Shown here piece by piece: positions 8,753 to 16,926 of a stretch of DNA of 64,000 nt (position 1 is its first letter; each line of letters begins with the position of its first letter). The translations under genes were made by a program, and so were the position numbers. The stretch is from Paenibacillus sp. EZ-K15 (GTDB taxonomy: Bacteria; Bacillota; Bacilli; Paenibacillales; Paenibacillaceae): NCBI RefSeq assembly GCF_002573715.1, contig NZ_PDHM01000019.1:113572-177571 (forward strand), written 5' to 3'. The notes below the pieces were generated by a model, which saw only the letters and a list, made by a program, of their open reading frames with translations, was not told the DNA's origin and searched no databases.

Positions 8753-9484
8753 GTGAACGCCGCCATTCAAATCATTCAAGTAAGCAAGGCATTCAAAAGT
8801 ACAGAAACGATTACAAACGTCAATATGAGTATCAGCAGAGGAGAAATTTACGGATTTTTAGGTCCGAATGGGGCCGGTAAAACAACCATTATGAAAATGA
8901 TCTTAAATCTGGTAAAACCGTCTTCCGGTGATATCCAAGTATTCGATCAGCTGGTTCTGCCTACATCGGTTCAATACTTAAAAAGAATCGGCAGCATCAT
9001 TGAATACCCCGTGTTTTACGACCGGCTGACAGCGGAGGCCAACTTGGAGTTTCATTGTAGATACATGGACTATCGCGATAAGACAGCGATCAAGGAAGCG
9101 CTGGAGATCGTAGGTCTTCAGGGTGTGGGGAAGAAAAAAATCCATGAATTCTCTTTAGGGATGAAGCAGCGATTAGGGATTGCGCGCGCGATTGTTACGA
9201 AACCCGACATTCTTATTTTGGATGAACCCATCAATGGGCTTGACCCGATCGGGATTAAGGAAATGCGAGAGCTCTTCTTGCATTTAAAGGAGAGATACGG
9301 AACGACCATTTTAATTTCGAGTCATATCGTGTCCGAAATCGAATCGATCGCCGATACGATTGGCATTATTCATCAGGGAAAACTATTAAATGAAGTCAAG
9401 ATGAATGATATTCGAAGACAACATGCCGGATCATTAGAAGAGTACTTCATCAATCTCATTCATGGAGGCAAACGCTTTGCTTAA
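8753..9484 (+). CDS. ABC transporter ATP-binding protein (BcrA-like)
   Basis: An ATPase of about 243 residues with Walker A GPNGAGKTT, signature FSLGMKQRLGIARAI, Walker B ILILDEPINGLD and an H-loop histidine in ISSHIVSE. The organisation resembles bacitracin/lantibiotic immunity ATPases. GTG at 8753 is preferred, since GGAGG lies 8 bp upstream; the ATG at 8747 is only 2 bp from it. It overlaps the permease gene and is divergent from the two-component pair, so it probably forms a regulated detoxification or immunity transporter. Confidence 0.9.
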   Translation: MNAAIQIIQVSKAFKSTETITNVNMSISRGEIYGFLGPNGAGKTTIMKMILNLVKPSSGDIQVFDQLVLPTSVQYLKRIGSIIEYPVFYDRLTAEANLEFHCRYMDYRDKTAIKEALEIVGLQGVGKKKIHEFSLGMKQRLGIARAIVTKPDILILDEPINGLDPIGIKEMRELFLHLKERYGTTILISSHIVSEIESIADTIGIIHQGKLLNEVKMNDIRRQHAGSLEEYFINLIHGGKRFA

Positions 9485-10181
9485 ACTTATACAGCTGGAA
9501 TGGCAAAAAAGTAACATATCCCGTTATTTTAAAGGATTGGCCGTTTGTATCGTGGCTATTTTCTCCGCCGCTGCGCTGATGGCACTAGGCTCTCGCGGTG
9601 ATAGTGAACCGATGTTTCAGAATTATACTGAATTCATGTCTTTAACGGATATTTTGATCCGCATCACTTATATCATTTTCGCGAGCGTTATTTTATCACG
9701 TTTAGTGATTGAAGAATACAGGAGCAACATGATCCAAGTGTTATTTACCTACCCCTTGCAGCGAAAAAAAATCATTCAAGCCAAGTTATCGATTGTGTTT
9801 GGATTTAGCTTCTTCAGCATCATCGTCTCTACGTTTGTAATCAATTTGTTAGTGTACTTCTTGAATCCGATGATTGGTTTATTCGAAGACCCTGTGCATA
9901 TTGGTGACATGACGGCTACCCTTCCAGCAACGTTGATCCATGCATTTATGATCGCGGGAATCAGCCTGATTCCTTTATCTTTTGGCATGCGAAAAAAATC
10001 GACGGCTTCCACGATTACCTCGGCTGTCATCATTGGATTCGTAGTTAACACAACGGTGTCTGACGGGAGCAGTTCGACCAACCTGTTTCATTTCATCGCC
10101 ATCCCGATTGCACTCTGTCTGCTCGGCCTTATCCTTGGCTATCTTTCTTTTTATAAAGTAGATCGAACCGATGTGGCTTAA
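9477..10181 (+). CDS. ABC transporter permease (ABC-2 type)
   Basis: About 235 residues with six hydrophobic segments (roughly 20-40, 60-80, 105-130, 150-170, 180-195 and 205-225), as in BcrB/LanFEG-type permeases. The TTG at 9477 (LLKLIQLEW) has GGAGG 8 bp upstream, while an in-frame ATG at 9462 overlaps that site. The gene overlaps the ATPase stop by 8 bp, so the two are coupled. It is the membrane partner of that ATPase; the substrate is unknown. Confidence 0.85.
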   Translation: MLKLIQLEWQKSNISRYFKGLAVCIVAIFSAAALMALGSRGDSEPMFQNYTEFMSLTDILIRITYIIFASVILSRLVIEEYRSNMIQVLFTYPLQRKKIIQAKLSIVFGFSFFSIIVSTFVINLLVYFLNPMIGLFEDPVHIGDMTATLPATLIHAFMIAGISLIPLSFGMRKKSTASTITSAVIIGFVVNTTVSDGSSSTNLFHFIAIPIALCLLGLILGYLSFYKVDRTDVA

Positions 10182-10214
10182 AAATTTCACCGTAGATGAA
10201 AGGAGGACTAGAGC

Positions 10215-11084
10215 ATGAGAAAAATCATAACCACTTCGCTTGTTTTGCTTACAGTTGGCGGATTAGTTATGGGCTGCCAAGGCGTAGGGAAATCAACAAG
10301 TTATAACCATGAATCTTCCTACGAAGCTAACCGCATTGAAGAAATTGAAGTCAACAACGAATCTTGGGACATTGAATTCAAGCGTTCCGATTCCCCGAAC
10401 ATCACCATCGCTTGCGAAGGCAAGCGGCAGAAGAATAAGAGCGACCCTGTAACGATTAACCATGACGGGAATAAAATTGTCGTTACCCAGGAAGACCAGG
10501 GTAGTGCTATGGCAGGGTTCACTTTTGGCAAAAAAGGGACGATCTATATCTCGATTCCCGACCGTGAAGTTGATACGATTACATTGAACAATAACGCAGG
10601 TGACATCAAGATGAAGAATGTAGCGGCGCAATACATTGTCATTGCCAACAATTCGGGGTCTGAGAACATCGAAGGACTGTCAGCAGACAAGGGTGAGTTT
10701 ACTTCCACAGACGGGGATATCAAATTGAAAGACAGCTCGCTAAACGAATTAACGGTAACCACAGGCAGCGGCGCCAGCTATATGACAGACGTGACCAGCC
10801 CCGTGATGAACATCACATCAACCTATGGGGAAGTATCCGTTAAAGAGATCGAAGAAGGAAAGTTACTGCGAGTAGAAACACAATCCGGAGATATCGCCGT
10901 ATCTTATAAAACACCCCCTGCTTCGTTAAAGCTTACCGTTAGCAGCGACTTATCGGATAAAAACGTTGATTTAGATGGCTTTAAGGTAAAACAGAGCACG
11001 GAAAAGATAGTGGAAGGCACGATTGGGGATGCATCCCATACAGTAGAGCTGATCAGCCGTGTCGGAACGATTGCTGTAAAATAG
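10215..11084 (+). CDS. DUF4097-like lipoprotein
   Basis: A 289-residue lipoprotein. The signal peptide ends in the lipobox VMGC (Cys at about 21), so it is anchored on the outer face of the membrane. The rest is rich in short beta strands with repeating hydrophobic/polar alternation (VDTITLNNNAGDIKMKN, GEFTSTDGDIKL, SGDIAVSY), the pattern of DUF4097 beta-solenoid proteins such as LiaG-type proteins. GGAGG precedes the ATG. It is 33 bp behind the permease, so it belongs to the same operon. Its role is unknown; it may be an envelope-stress accessory. Confidence 0.75.
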   Translation: MRKIITTSLVLLTVGGLVMGCQGVGKSTSYNHESSYEANRIEEIEVNNESWDIEFKRSDSPNITIACEGKRQKNKSDPVTINHDGNKIVVTQEDQGSAMAGFTFGKKGTIYISIPDREVDTITLNNNAGDIKMKNVAAQYIVIANNSGSENIEGLSADKGEFTSTDGDIKLKDSSLNELTVTTGSGASYMTDVTSPVMNITSTYGEVSVKEIEEGKLLRVETQSGDIAVSYKTPPASLKLTVSSDLSDKNVDLDGFKVKQSTEKIVEGTIGDASHTVELISRVGTIAVK

Positions 11085-11194
11085 CTAAAGGAATACGGCT
11101 AGCAGCATATTGTTGTCGTCGACCCTTAATAGCCTAGAAATCCCCCCACACTTCCTCCGGTGCAAGGTCAAGAGTATCTCCATAGCTTATCATA

Positions 11195-11224
11195 TTGTTG
11201 AGTCAGAGCCCGCTATGCTACAAT
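11195..11224 (+). promoter_or_regulatory. Candidate promoter for the 463-residue membrane protein
   Basis: TTGTTG and TACAAT are 18 bp apart, and TGC just before TACAAT makes an extended -10. It lies about 105 bp upstream of the ATG at 11329. Confidence 0.4.
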
Positions 11225-11328
11225 ATCGTTAAAAAACTGGCTCGTAAACGTTCGGCCTATATTAGAAGAATCATGACCAGAATTTCGACTTTTATTTCCA
11301 TGGCTTCAAGTAAAGGAGAACCATCGGC

Positions 11329-12720
11329 ATGATTACTGTGCAGCTTATTTATTTCGGACTCACGTTTTGGTTCGGCTTATATATCGTTAGCCGAGATGCA
11401 AGAAACGTTCGGCTATTACTGGCCGGTCTTGGGGTAATTGTTTGCTCGTTCGGTGTTGGGGCAGCCGTATTGATGCCTTACAGCCTAGAGCCTCAGCGCA
11501 TCGCACTGCCACTTAGCAAGATACAAGATATCTCCTCCTATCTGCCTTTGGTTTTGTGGCAAGGTGCCGTTCTATCCACTGTCGCGGGAAAAGAAGATAA
11601 ACGGAACGCATTATGGACGTTATGGAAGTATGGTTTAATAGGGCTGGCGCTGGGCAGCGTGATTTGGCTGGCCTTCGCTGTGAATCCTGACGAATTCGTT
11701 GTCTCCTATAAAGCTGCGTTATGTACATTTTTCATCCTGTTTATAGTGCTTTCCCTATGGGGAACATTGTCCGATAAGATAAAGCAGCCCCTTTCCTTCT
11801 ATGTCTTCAGTTATGTGCCGCTTCTTATATTTGCCTGCATGACGGCTTTGGCCTTCTTTTATCCGAACGACGCATGGAACAAGGGAGTCCTAATGGCACA
11901 AGGTACGGGAATGCTGGTGTTCAGCGCGTATACGATGATCAAAGAAATCAGGGAGCAAGGGGAAACCTGGCTGCCCGATTTGTTTCGGTCCCTCGATTAC
12001 TCTGTCTTTTTTACGCTCATTTTTTCCGGTCAGGTTGCGCTTGTTATTTGGCTTGGAACGGGGACGGGTTTCGATTTTATTACACTGTTGTTATTGATGA
12101 TCAGCATGATGGTTTCCATTGCATTCCAAGTGTTTGTGTATCCGATTCGGGCTTTGCTCGACAACTTCGCTTTAATGATGTTCCCGAAGCTGCGCCTGGA
12201 ACGCTCCAAACTGCGTTTGGTCGAAAGCGTCCAGGCTCGTATTGATGAGGATGCGAAACCGGAGGAGATGGAGGATGAGGAGCTCTACCGTCATATCCGG
12301 CGCGCGACTAGCAACTTGGGCAACCTGGAGCGTTTGGCGTCAAGCCCGCTCACGCAGTTGAAGCTGATTGACGAAAGGCTACGGAAGCGAGGAGCGGTTG
12401 ATGGTGTAATGGAACGAGCCAACGAGCTTAAATCTCTGCTTATCGAGAGTATACTGCAAATAAAGCCGCGCCAGGCTGAACCGTTTGGCACGACGGACGA
12501 ATGGAAGTTTTACAATGCTTTGTACTTCCCTTACGTCGTCGGAATTAAGCCATATAGCGTACGTTATTCGGGTAATCAGCTGGATGCCCCTTCCCAAGAT
12601 GCTTTGGCGTGGTTCCGTTCCTGCGTGCCCGAACGCACCTGCTACAATTGGCAGAATGCTGGCGCGCGTCTTATAGCAACAAGTCTGAAGGAGAAAAACG
12701 CACTAATCAAGGCGCAATAA
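11329..12720 (+). CDS. Polytopic membrane protein with cytoplasmic C-terminal domain, unknown function
   Basis: A 463-residue protein. The N-terminal half holds about eight hydrophobic segments between residues 3 and 280. The C-terminal part, about 290-463, is soluble and charged, with a predicted helical stretch (EDEELYRHIRRATSNLGNL) and then a mixed segment ending WQNAGARLIATSLKEKNAL. The layout, a membrane sensor-like half plus a cytosolic domain, resembles signalling proteins, but I see no histidine kinase, GGDEF or other catalytic motif. AAAGGAG precedes the start. It stands alone and ends at a strong terminator. Confidence 0.75.
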   Translation: MITVQLIYFGLTFWFGLYIVSRDARNVRLLLAGLGVIVCSFGVGAAVLMPYSLEPQRIALPLSKIQDISSYLPLVLWQGAVLSTVAGKEDKRNALWTLWKYGLIGLALGSVIWLAFAVNPDEFVVSYKAALCTFFILFIVLSLWGTLSDKIKQPLSFYVFSYVPLLIFACMTALAFFYPNDAWNKGVLMAQGTGMLVFSAYTMIKEIREQGETWLPDLFRSLDYSVFFTLIFSGQVALVIWLGTGTGFDFITLLLLMISMMVSIAFQVFVYPIRALLDNFALMMFPKLRLERSKLRLVESVQARIDEDAKPEEMEDEELYRHIRRATSNLGNLERLASSPLTQLKLIDERLRKRGAVDGVMERANELKSLLIESILQIKPRQAEPFGTTDEWKFYNALYFPYVVGIKPYSVRYSGNQLDAPSQDALAWFRSCVPERTCYNWQNAGARLIATSLKEKNALIKAQ

Positions 12721-12734
12721 CGATAACTTAGATG

Positions 12735-12781
12735 GCGGTTGTTTTCTTGGGTATATCCACCCAAAAAACAACCGCTTTTTA
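12735..12781 (+). terminator. Rho-independent terminator
   Basis: GCGGTTGTTTTCTTGGGT pairs with ACCCAAAAAACAACCGC around a 6-base loop and is followed by TTTTT. It lies 14 bp after the stop of the membrane protein gene. Confidence 0.85.
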
Positions 12782-12903
12782 TTGCTGACCGAAAAAAAAG
12801 CCATATTGGCACCAAATGGCAGTGAAAAGTATGGTTTTGGCAGTAGTTTGTGGGCTAATCTCGGGTTGTTAGAACATAGCCAAACCATTAGGAGGAATGT
12901 ACA

Positions 12904-13377
12904 ATGTCCCAAGCAAGCATCCAAACCGCAAAAACGGTGCATCAATTGGTGATCGGATCCATTCAAGCGATTCCGGAAGAAATCTATGATATTACTCCAG
13001 CAGGATTTAAGAATACCATTCGTTGGAACACCGGTCATATCGTGACTATGCTGAATTGGTTTCTCTCCGCAAGCCCGGCGTTAAATACGAAGCTGCCGGA
13101 AAACTATTCCGGCTTATTCATGACCGGAACGAAACCGTCGGACTGGACTGTCACGCCCCCATCGAAGGAGGAACTGATTCAATATTTATCCGCGCAGTAC
13201 GACGAGCTGTCCAAGATAGACCCCGAGTCGTTGATAATGCCTTTGAATCCACCGTTTGAAATGGGGCCGCTGAGGTTCGAAACGGCAGGCGAGCTGTTTA
13301 ACTTCGCATTCATCCACGAAGCAATGCACTTGGGGATCATTTCTTCGCTTGTGAAAACGGTACAAGCGGACAATTAA
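12904..13377 (+). CDS. DinB-like protein
   Basis: A 157-residue all-helical protein with histidines in WNTGHI (about 41) and FIHEAMHLG (about 140 and 144), the spaced metal-binding triad of the DinB/YfiT four-helix-bundle superfamily. Some members are thiol transferases using bacillithiol or mycothiol; others have no known activity. AGGAGG stands 8 bp upstream of the ATG. It is followed after 26 bp by a damaged membrane protein gene. No substrate can be inferred. Confidence 0.8.
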   Translation: MSQASIQTAKTVHQLVIGSIQAIPEEIYDITPAGFKNTIRWNTGHIVTMLNWFLSASPALNTKLPENYSGLFMTGTKPSDWTVTPPSKEELIQYLSAQYDELSKIDPESLIMPLNPPFEMGPLRFETAGELFNFAFIHEAMHLGIISSLVKTVQADN

Positions 13378-13403
13378 GCGTGCTCAAATGAAAGGAGATA
13401 AAT

Positions 13404-13801
13404 ATGAAGCCAAATGGAGTTATAAAGCCTACAGGAGAAACTTTCATCCGCAAAGTTCTGGTGATAAATTCCGTTTCGTCCGGAGCATGCGGGTTGCTGT
13501 TGTTATTATTTCCCGGGTATGTTGCTGAATGGACTGGATTAGACAGTAGAACCGGCTTGGTCTCAACTGGTGTTTTCCTGCTCATATTCGTCGCATTTCT
13601 CGTATGGACCGCATCCAGGAGCATTGTTTCTCCAGCGGCAGTGCGCTTCTGCTTGCGGATAATGGAACTACAGTGACGATGACCGTTTTCGGCGTTTGGG
13701 CGGTTATTCTGGTGGCCGCAGTCGTCGGCGTATTCGGGATTTTAGAGGCAATATATTGCTGGCGCAACCGCGATTTTGGAAGTGATCAAACGATCCGGTA
13801 A
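13404..13801 (+). pseudogene. Small multi-helix membrane protein, frame-disrupted
   Basis: The first reading frame (13404-13676, AAAGGAG before the ATG) encodes two clear membrane helices (VINSVSSGACGLLLLLF and GLVSTGVFLLIFVAFLVW), then loses hydrophobic character and stops. A second frame, shifted by one base and open to 13801, encodes a further helix (VFGVWAVILVAAVVGVFG) with the expected short polar tail. Read together they look like one protein of about 130 residues that lost a small segment and its frame near 13640. It could also be a sequencing error. Confidence 0.6.
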
Positions 13802-13845
13802 ATGCCGCGGCCTGTCGGATTTCTTCTTCGAGTAGTGCATTACAT

Positions 13846-13876
13846 CAAAGAGCCTGTGTCTTGCACAGGCTCTTTG
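13846..13876. terminator. Bidirectional terminator
   Basis: CAAAGAGCCTGTG and CACAGGCTCTTTG form a perfect 13 bp stem around TCTTG. It lies between the convergent membrane pseudogene and coiled-coil gene and can serve both strands. Confidence 0.8.
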
Positions 13877-13886
13877 AAATAAACGC

Positions 13887-14681
13887 TTATTTCGGTAGCT
13901 TGGCTTCTGCAGCATGAATTGTACTCCGAATATTCCCCTCCCATTCAAATATCTTCTTCTGTAAAGCATGAATCTGGTTAGCATCATCAACGATCCGTTT
14001 CAATTCTGCAGCAGCCTTCACAGCATCTCCCTCCTTGACAGCTGCTTTATAACGTTTATTCACTTCATTTTTATTTTTATTGAAGTCAGTTATTTTTTTG
14101 TTCTCGGCTGTGATTTGTTTCTTTAGCGTCTGCACCGGTAATAAAGCATCTTTTACGATTTTGGCTTTCGCGGCAGCCTGCTTCTTCGCAGCTGTTAGAG
14201 CATCCTTTTTCAATTTGATCTCCTGTCGCGCCGCATTAGCAGAAGCCTTTATACGGTTTCGCTTGAGATCATACAGAAGAACAGACTTTCGATCTTTGCG
14301 TTTCCTTGCTTCCGTCGCTTTCTTGCCGAGATCAGTATATTCCGCAAGCATAGGAGCGTATTTTTTCTGAGTCTGGTCTGCTTCTGTCTTTAACTTGTCG
14401 AGCTTTACCTTGTCAATGAGCTGTACTTTCGAATTAATTTCTTTAAGTTTGTCATTGTTTTGTTTGCGCAGCACCTGTATTTGCTGCTTATCCTGTTTAT
14501 TGGCTAACTCCAATGCGGTAAAGTTGTCATACAACTGGTCAACGCTTGTTAACGCAGCATCCCACCCAGTATTTGAAGCCTCTGCATAAAGCGGTCTGGC
14601 CACAAGCAGGAAAAACATGATTAGAACGACTAGACTGTTTATATAGCGGTTTTTTCTTCTTCGTTGCAACAAAACAATCAT
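13887..14681 (-). CDS. Secreted coiled-coil protein
   Basis: About 265 residues. A basic N terminus (LQRRRKNRY) is followed by a hydrophobic core (SLVVLIMFFLLVARPLYA) and a likely signal peptidase site at YA-EA, so it is exported. The mature part is almost wholly charged helix rich in K, A, E and Q, with heptad-like spacing throughout (about 60-255), predicting long coiled coils. There is no enzymatic domain. The exact start is uncertain: the TTG at 14672 has GGGAG 8 bp upstream, while the ATG at 14681 abuts it. The gene is preceded by a promoter and an unusual leader hairpin. The function is unknown. Confidence 0.7.
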   Translation of the reverse strand: MIVLLQRRRKNRYINSLVVLIMFFLLVARPLYAEASNTGWDAALTSVDQLYDNFTALELANKQDKQQIQVLRKQNNDKLKEINSKVQLIDKVKLDKLKTEADQTQKKYAPMLAEYTDLGKKATEARKRKDRKSVLLYDLKRNRIKASANAARQEIKLKKDALTAAKKQAAAKAKIVKDALLPVQTLKKQITAENKKITDFNKNKNEVNKRYKAAVKEGDAVKAAAELKRIVDDANQIHALQKKIFEWEGNIRSTIHAAEAKLPK

Positions 14682-14713
14682 CTCCCTTATCCATATCATC
14701 CTCAAAGGAAGCG

Positions 14714-14763
14714 CAAAAAGCACCCCACAAGAAAGGCTTCATAGCCTGTCCTGCGAGGTGCTT
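14714..14763 (-). promoter_or_regulatory. 5' leader hairpin with U tract (possible attenuator)
   Basis: On the minus strand, AAGCACC (14763-14757) pairs with GGTGCTT (14724-14718). An inner imperfect stem (CGCAGGA with TTCTTGTG, allowing G-U pairs) and an AGGC/GCCT tip lie between them. A T run follows directly. The structure lies between the promoter at 14791-14819 and the coiled-coil gene, so it could stop transcription inside the leader. It matches no riboswitch class I recognise. Confidence 0.6.
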
Positions 14764-14790
14764 CTCCCGCATTTCTTTCGATTTGATAAT

Positions 14791-14819
14791 AGTATATATT
14801 TGATGCAATCATATGTCAA
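14791..14819 (-). promoter_or_regulatory. Sigma-A type promoter of the coiled-coil gene
   Basis: TTGACA (14819-14814) and TATACT (14796-14791) on the minus strand, separated by exactly 17 bp. The transcript would start about 20 bp before the leader hairpin. Confidence 0.75.
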
Positions 14820-14891
14820 TCATTTCCTGGAACATTTGTTCCCATCCCTGAATCATTCGTATCTTTCAAAAGTTTCTGAGTGAATTTTAGT

Positions 14892-14949
14892 GCATAAAAG
14901 AATACCCATACGCTAAACACTTTTTTTGAAGAGTCCAGTATATGGGTAT
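14892..14949 (-). terminator. Terminator-like hairpin at the end of the allantoate operon
   Basis: ATACCCATA and TATGGGTAT form a 9 bp stem with a long loop. On the minus strand it is followed by TCTTTTATG. It lies 80 bp after the allK stop. The long loop makes it a weak case. The rest of the interval up to 15027 shows nothing else. Confidence 0.45.
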
Positions 14950-15027
14950 CCGTTTATGGTGGCAAGCTCCTTTGTTGATTCTAACCTTATATCCTGTTAG
15001 ACCTAGTATTGATTTATCAATCCTTCA

Positions 15028-15987
15028 TTATATACAGCGTAGCAGATTATCCTGGACGATGCGGGTACCCGCTGCTCCTTCCAGAGCGAGATCAGCCTGA
15101 TCCAGGGAACAAATGATAGCAATGCCGCCCTTATCTGCAAAGCCTATGGCTGATTCCATCTTAGGGCCCATACTTCCTACACTAAACTGGCCCTCATTCG
15201 CATATCGCTTGGCTTCTTCCAGAGATATCGTTTCCAGTGACTTTTGATTCGGCTTTCCGTAGTTCACATATACATTGTGAACATCGGTCAGAATCATAAA
15301 GATATCCGCCTGCACATCCTGGGCCAGCTGATATCCGCTGCGATCTTTATCGATGACGGCTTCAACACCGACAAGGGTCCCGTCTGCCTGCCGGGATACA
15401 GGAATACCTCCTCCACCTGCGGCAATGACAATGGCTCCCTGACTAACCAGGGACCTGATTACATCAGCGCCAACAATGGATTGAGGCATGGGAGATGGAA
15501 CTACGCGACGCCAGCCTCTGCCTGCATCTTCTTTGACAATCCAGCCTTTTTCTTCAGCAAGGCGCTTAGCTTCTTCCTCACTGTAAAAAACACCAATAGG
15601 TTTAGTTGGATTTAGAAATGCCGGATCTTCCAAAGATACTTCCGTTTGTGTCAGGATGCTTGTCACAGCCTGATTTAGCCCCAGTTTTTGCAGTTCATTT
15701 TTCAAGCATTGGTCCATCATGTACCCGATAAAGCCTTGGGATTCCGCACTGCACACATGCAGCGGAAACGGCGGAACCACTTCTTTGGCTTCGTCCTGCT
15801 GACGCAATATATTCCCTACCTGAGGACCGTTTCCATGCGTAATAATGACTTTATAACCTTGCCTCACAATGCGGGCGATCACTTCACAGCTTTTCTGGAT
15901 ATTGGCAATTTGATTCTCATAGGTTGCCTGTTGTTTAGGCTGTAAAATCGCATTGCCGCCAAGAGCAATCACAACTTTTTGTGCCAA
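15028..15987 (-). CDS. allK: Carbamate kinase of the allantoate/oxamate pathway
   Basis: A 319-residue amino-acid-kinase-fold protein: VIALGGNAILQP at the N terminus, ITHGNGPQVGN, and AAGGGGIPV in the middle, all carbamate kinase hallmarks. It transfers phosphate from carbamoyl phosphate to ADP, giving ATP plus carbamate (CO2 and ammonia). As the last gene of the all operon it corresponds to E. coli ybcF/allK rather than the arginine deiminase arcC. The TTG start has GGAGGA 8 bp upstream and overlaps the allH stop by 19 bp. The pathway assignment rests on gene context. Confidence 0.9.
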   Translation of the reverse strand: MAQKVVIALGGNAILQPKQQATYENQIANIQKSCEVIARIVRQGYKVIITHGNGPQVGNILRQQDEAKEVVPPFPLHVCSAESQGFIGYMMDQCLKNELQKLGLNQAVTSILTQTEVSLEDPAFLNPTKPIGVFYSEEEAKRLAEEKGWIVKEDAGRGWRRVVPSPMPQSIVGADVIRSLVSQGAIVIAAGGGGIPVSRQADGTLVGVEAVIDKDRSGYQLAQDVQADIFMILTDVHNVYVNYGKPNQKSLETISLEEAKRYANEGQFSVGSMGPKMESAIGFADKGGIAIICSLDQADLALEGAAGTRIVQDNLLRCI

Positions 15988-16892
15988 TTTGCATTCCTCC
16001 TCATAATCAGCATACCGATCAGTATGCCGAATGCTGTATCCAGGCCTGAGCTGTGGCCTACACGCAGCAACTCCCTGGTCCGCTTAATCAAGCTGTCTTT
16101 ATCTTGTTGCAGAAGAGCATTCATGACATCTGTCACTGTTGAACTGAAGTTTCGCTTCAGCGCATACTTTAGGTATTCCCGGCTGATATCGGTAGTTAGT
16201 GCTTCATTCTCCACCAGTTCAGATAAATGTAAACGGAACGTATCCGTGAATATCCCTGCTGTTGCATCCACCGCCAGCATTCCCGCTAGCATGTCATCTC
16301 CGGCAGGGGTTAGACCTTTTCCTCGTCCAATCCAATATCTAAGTATTTCATCGATCTGTGACAAATTTCCGGCCGGTACCGTATTTATTAACTGCATCAT
16401 TTTTTGTTCACTATCCGAACAGGTTGCATGAGCTTCTTTAATGAAACATTCGATGAAATGATCTATCGAAATGCCAGTGCCTGTTGGCTGATGATGAATA
16501 AGCAGCTCGGTTACAAACGTATTCAGAAGATGAAGCAGCGATTCCGGCTGCTCCGTTCTCGGTCCTATCCCAGATTGATAAGCTGCCTGAGGGTCAAATT
16601 TAATACACAAGGAAGAAAAGAGAAGAGACGATGTATCGCTGTCATAATGAATCATCTGGTCTTCTTCATCTTGCTGGAGCATAGAAATGAGCTCTGGCAC
16701 TTGGTTGTCTTCCAGATGGATGCCGAAAGGAAGCCGCCCGTTCTTTGTGGTGCCTATAAAAATAAGCCCATCTCCCATCCGGATATTCCAGCCATTGTTA
16801 AATATACTATGCACACATCCTGGCTTACCGCTATGAAGGAGAGGGAGAACAGCTGCGCTGCATACTCCGTCTGCTTGGATTAGATATTTCAT
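15969..16892 (-). CDS. allH: DUF2877 protein, probable oxamate carbamoyltransferase subunit AllH
   Basis: A 307-residue protein of the DUF2877 (YlbF-type) family. Its conserved stretch is GLTPAGDDMLAGMLAV, near residue 210. In E. coli the neighbouring trio fdrA-ylbE-ylbF (allF-allG-allH) has been assigned to oxamate carbamoyltransferase, which cleaves oxalurate with phosphate to oxamate and carbamoyl phosphate. The same trio occurs here in order, followed by the kinase. GAGGAG stands upstream of the ATG, and the gene overlaps allK at its end. Confidence 0.85.
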   Translation of the reverse strand: MKYLIQADGVCSAAVLPLLHSGKPGCVHSIFNNGWNIRMGDGLIFIGTTKNGRLPFGIHLEDNQVPELISMLQQDEEDQMIHYDSDTSSLLFSSLCIKFDPQAAYQSGIGPRTEQPESLLHLLNTFVTELLIHHQPTGTGISIDHFIECFIKEAHATCSDSEQKMMQLINTVPAGNLSQIDEILRYWIGRGKGLTPAGDDMLAGMLAVDATAGIFTDTFRLHLSELVENEALTTDISREYLKYALKRNFSSTVTDVMNALLQQDKDSLIKRTRELLRVGHSSGLDTAFGILIGMLIMRRNANWHKKL

Positions 16893-16926
16893 GCGACTGC
16901 CACTCTCCTCTGTTCCTCCGTGTTGT

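Noticed and set aside
15028..15987. Arginine deiminase pathway carbamate kinase (arcC)
   Set aside because: No arcA or arcB lies nearby, and the gene is fused by overlap into the all operon, so allK is the better reading.
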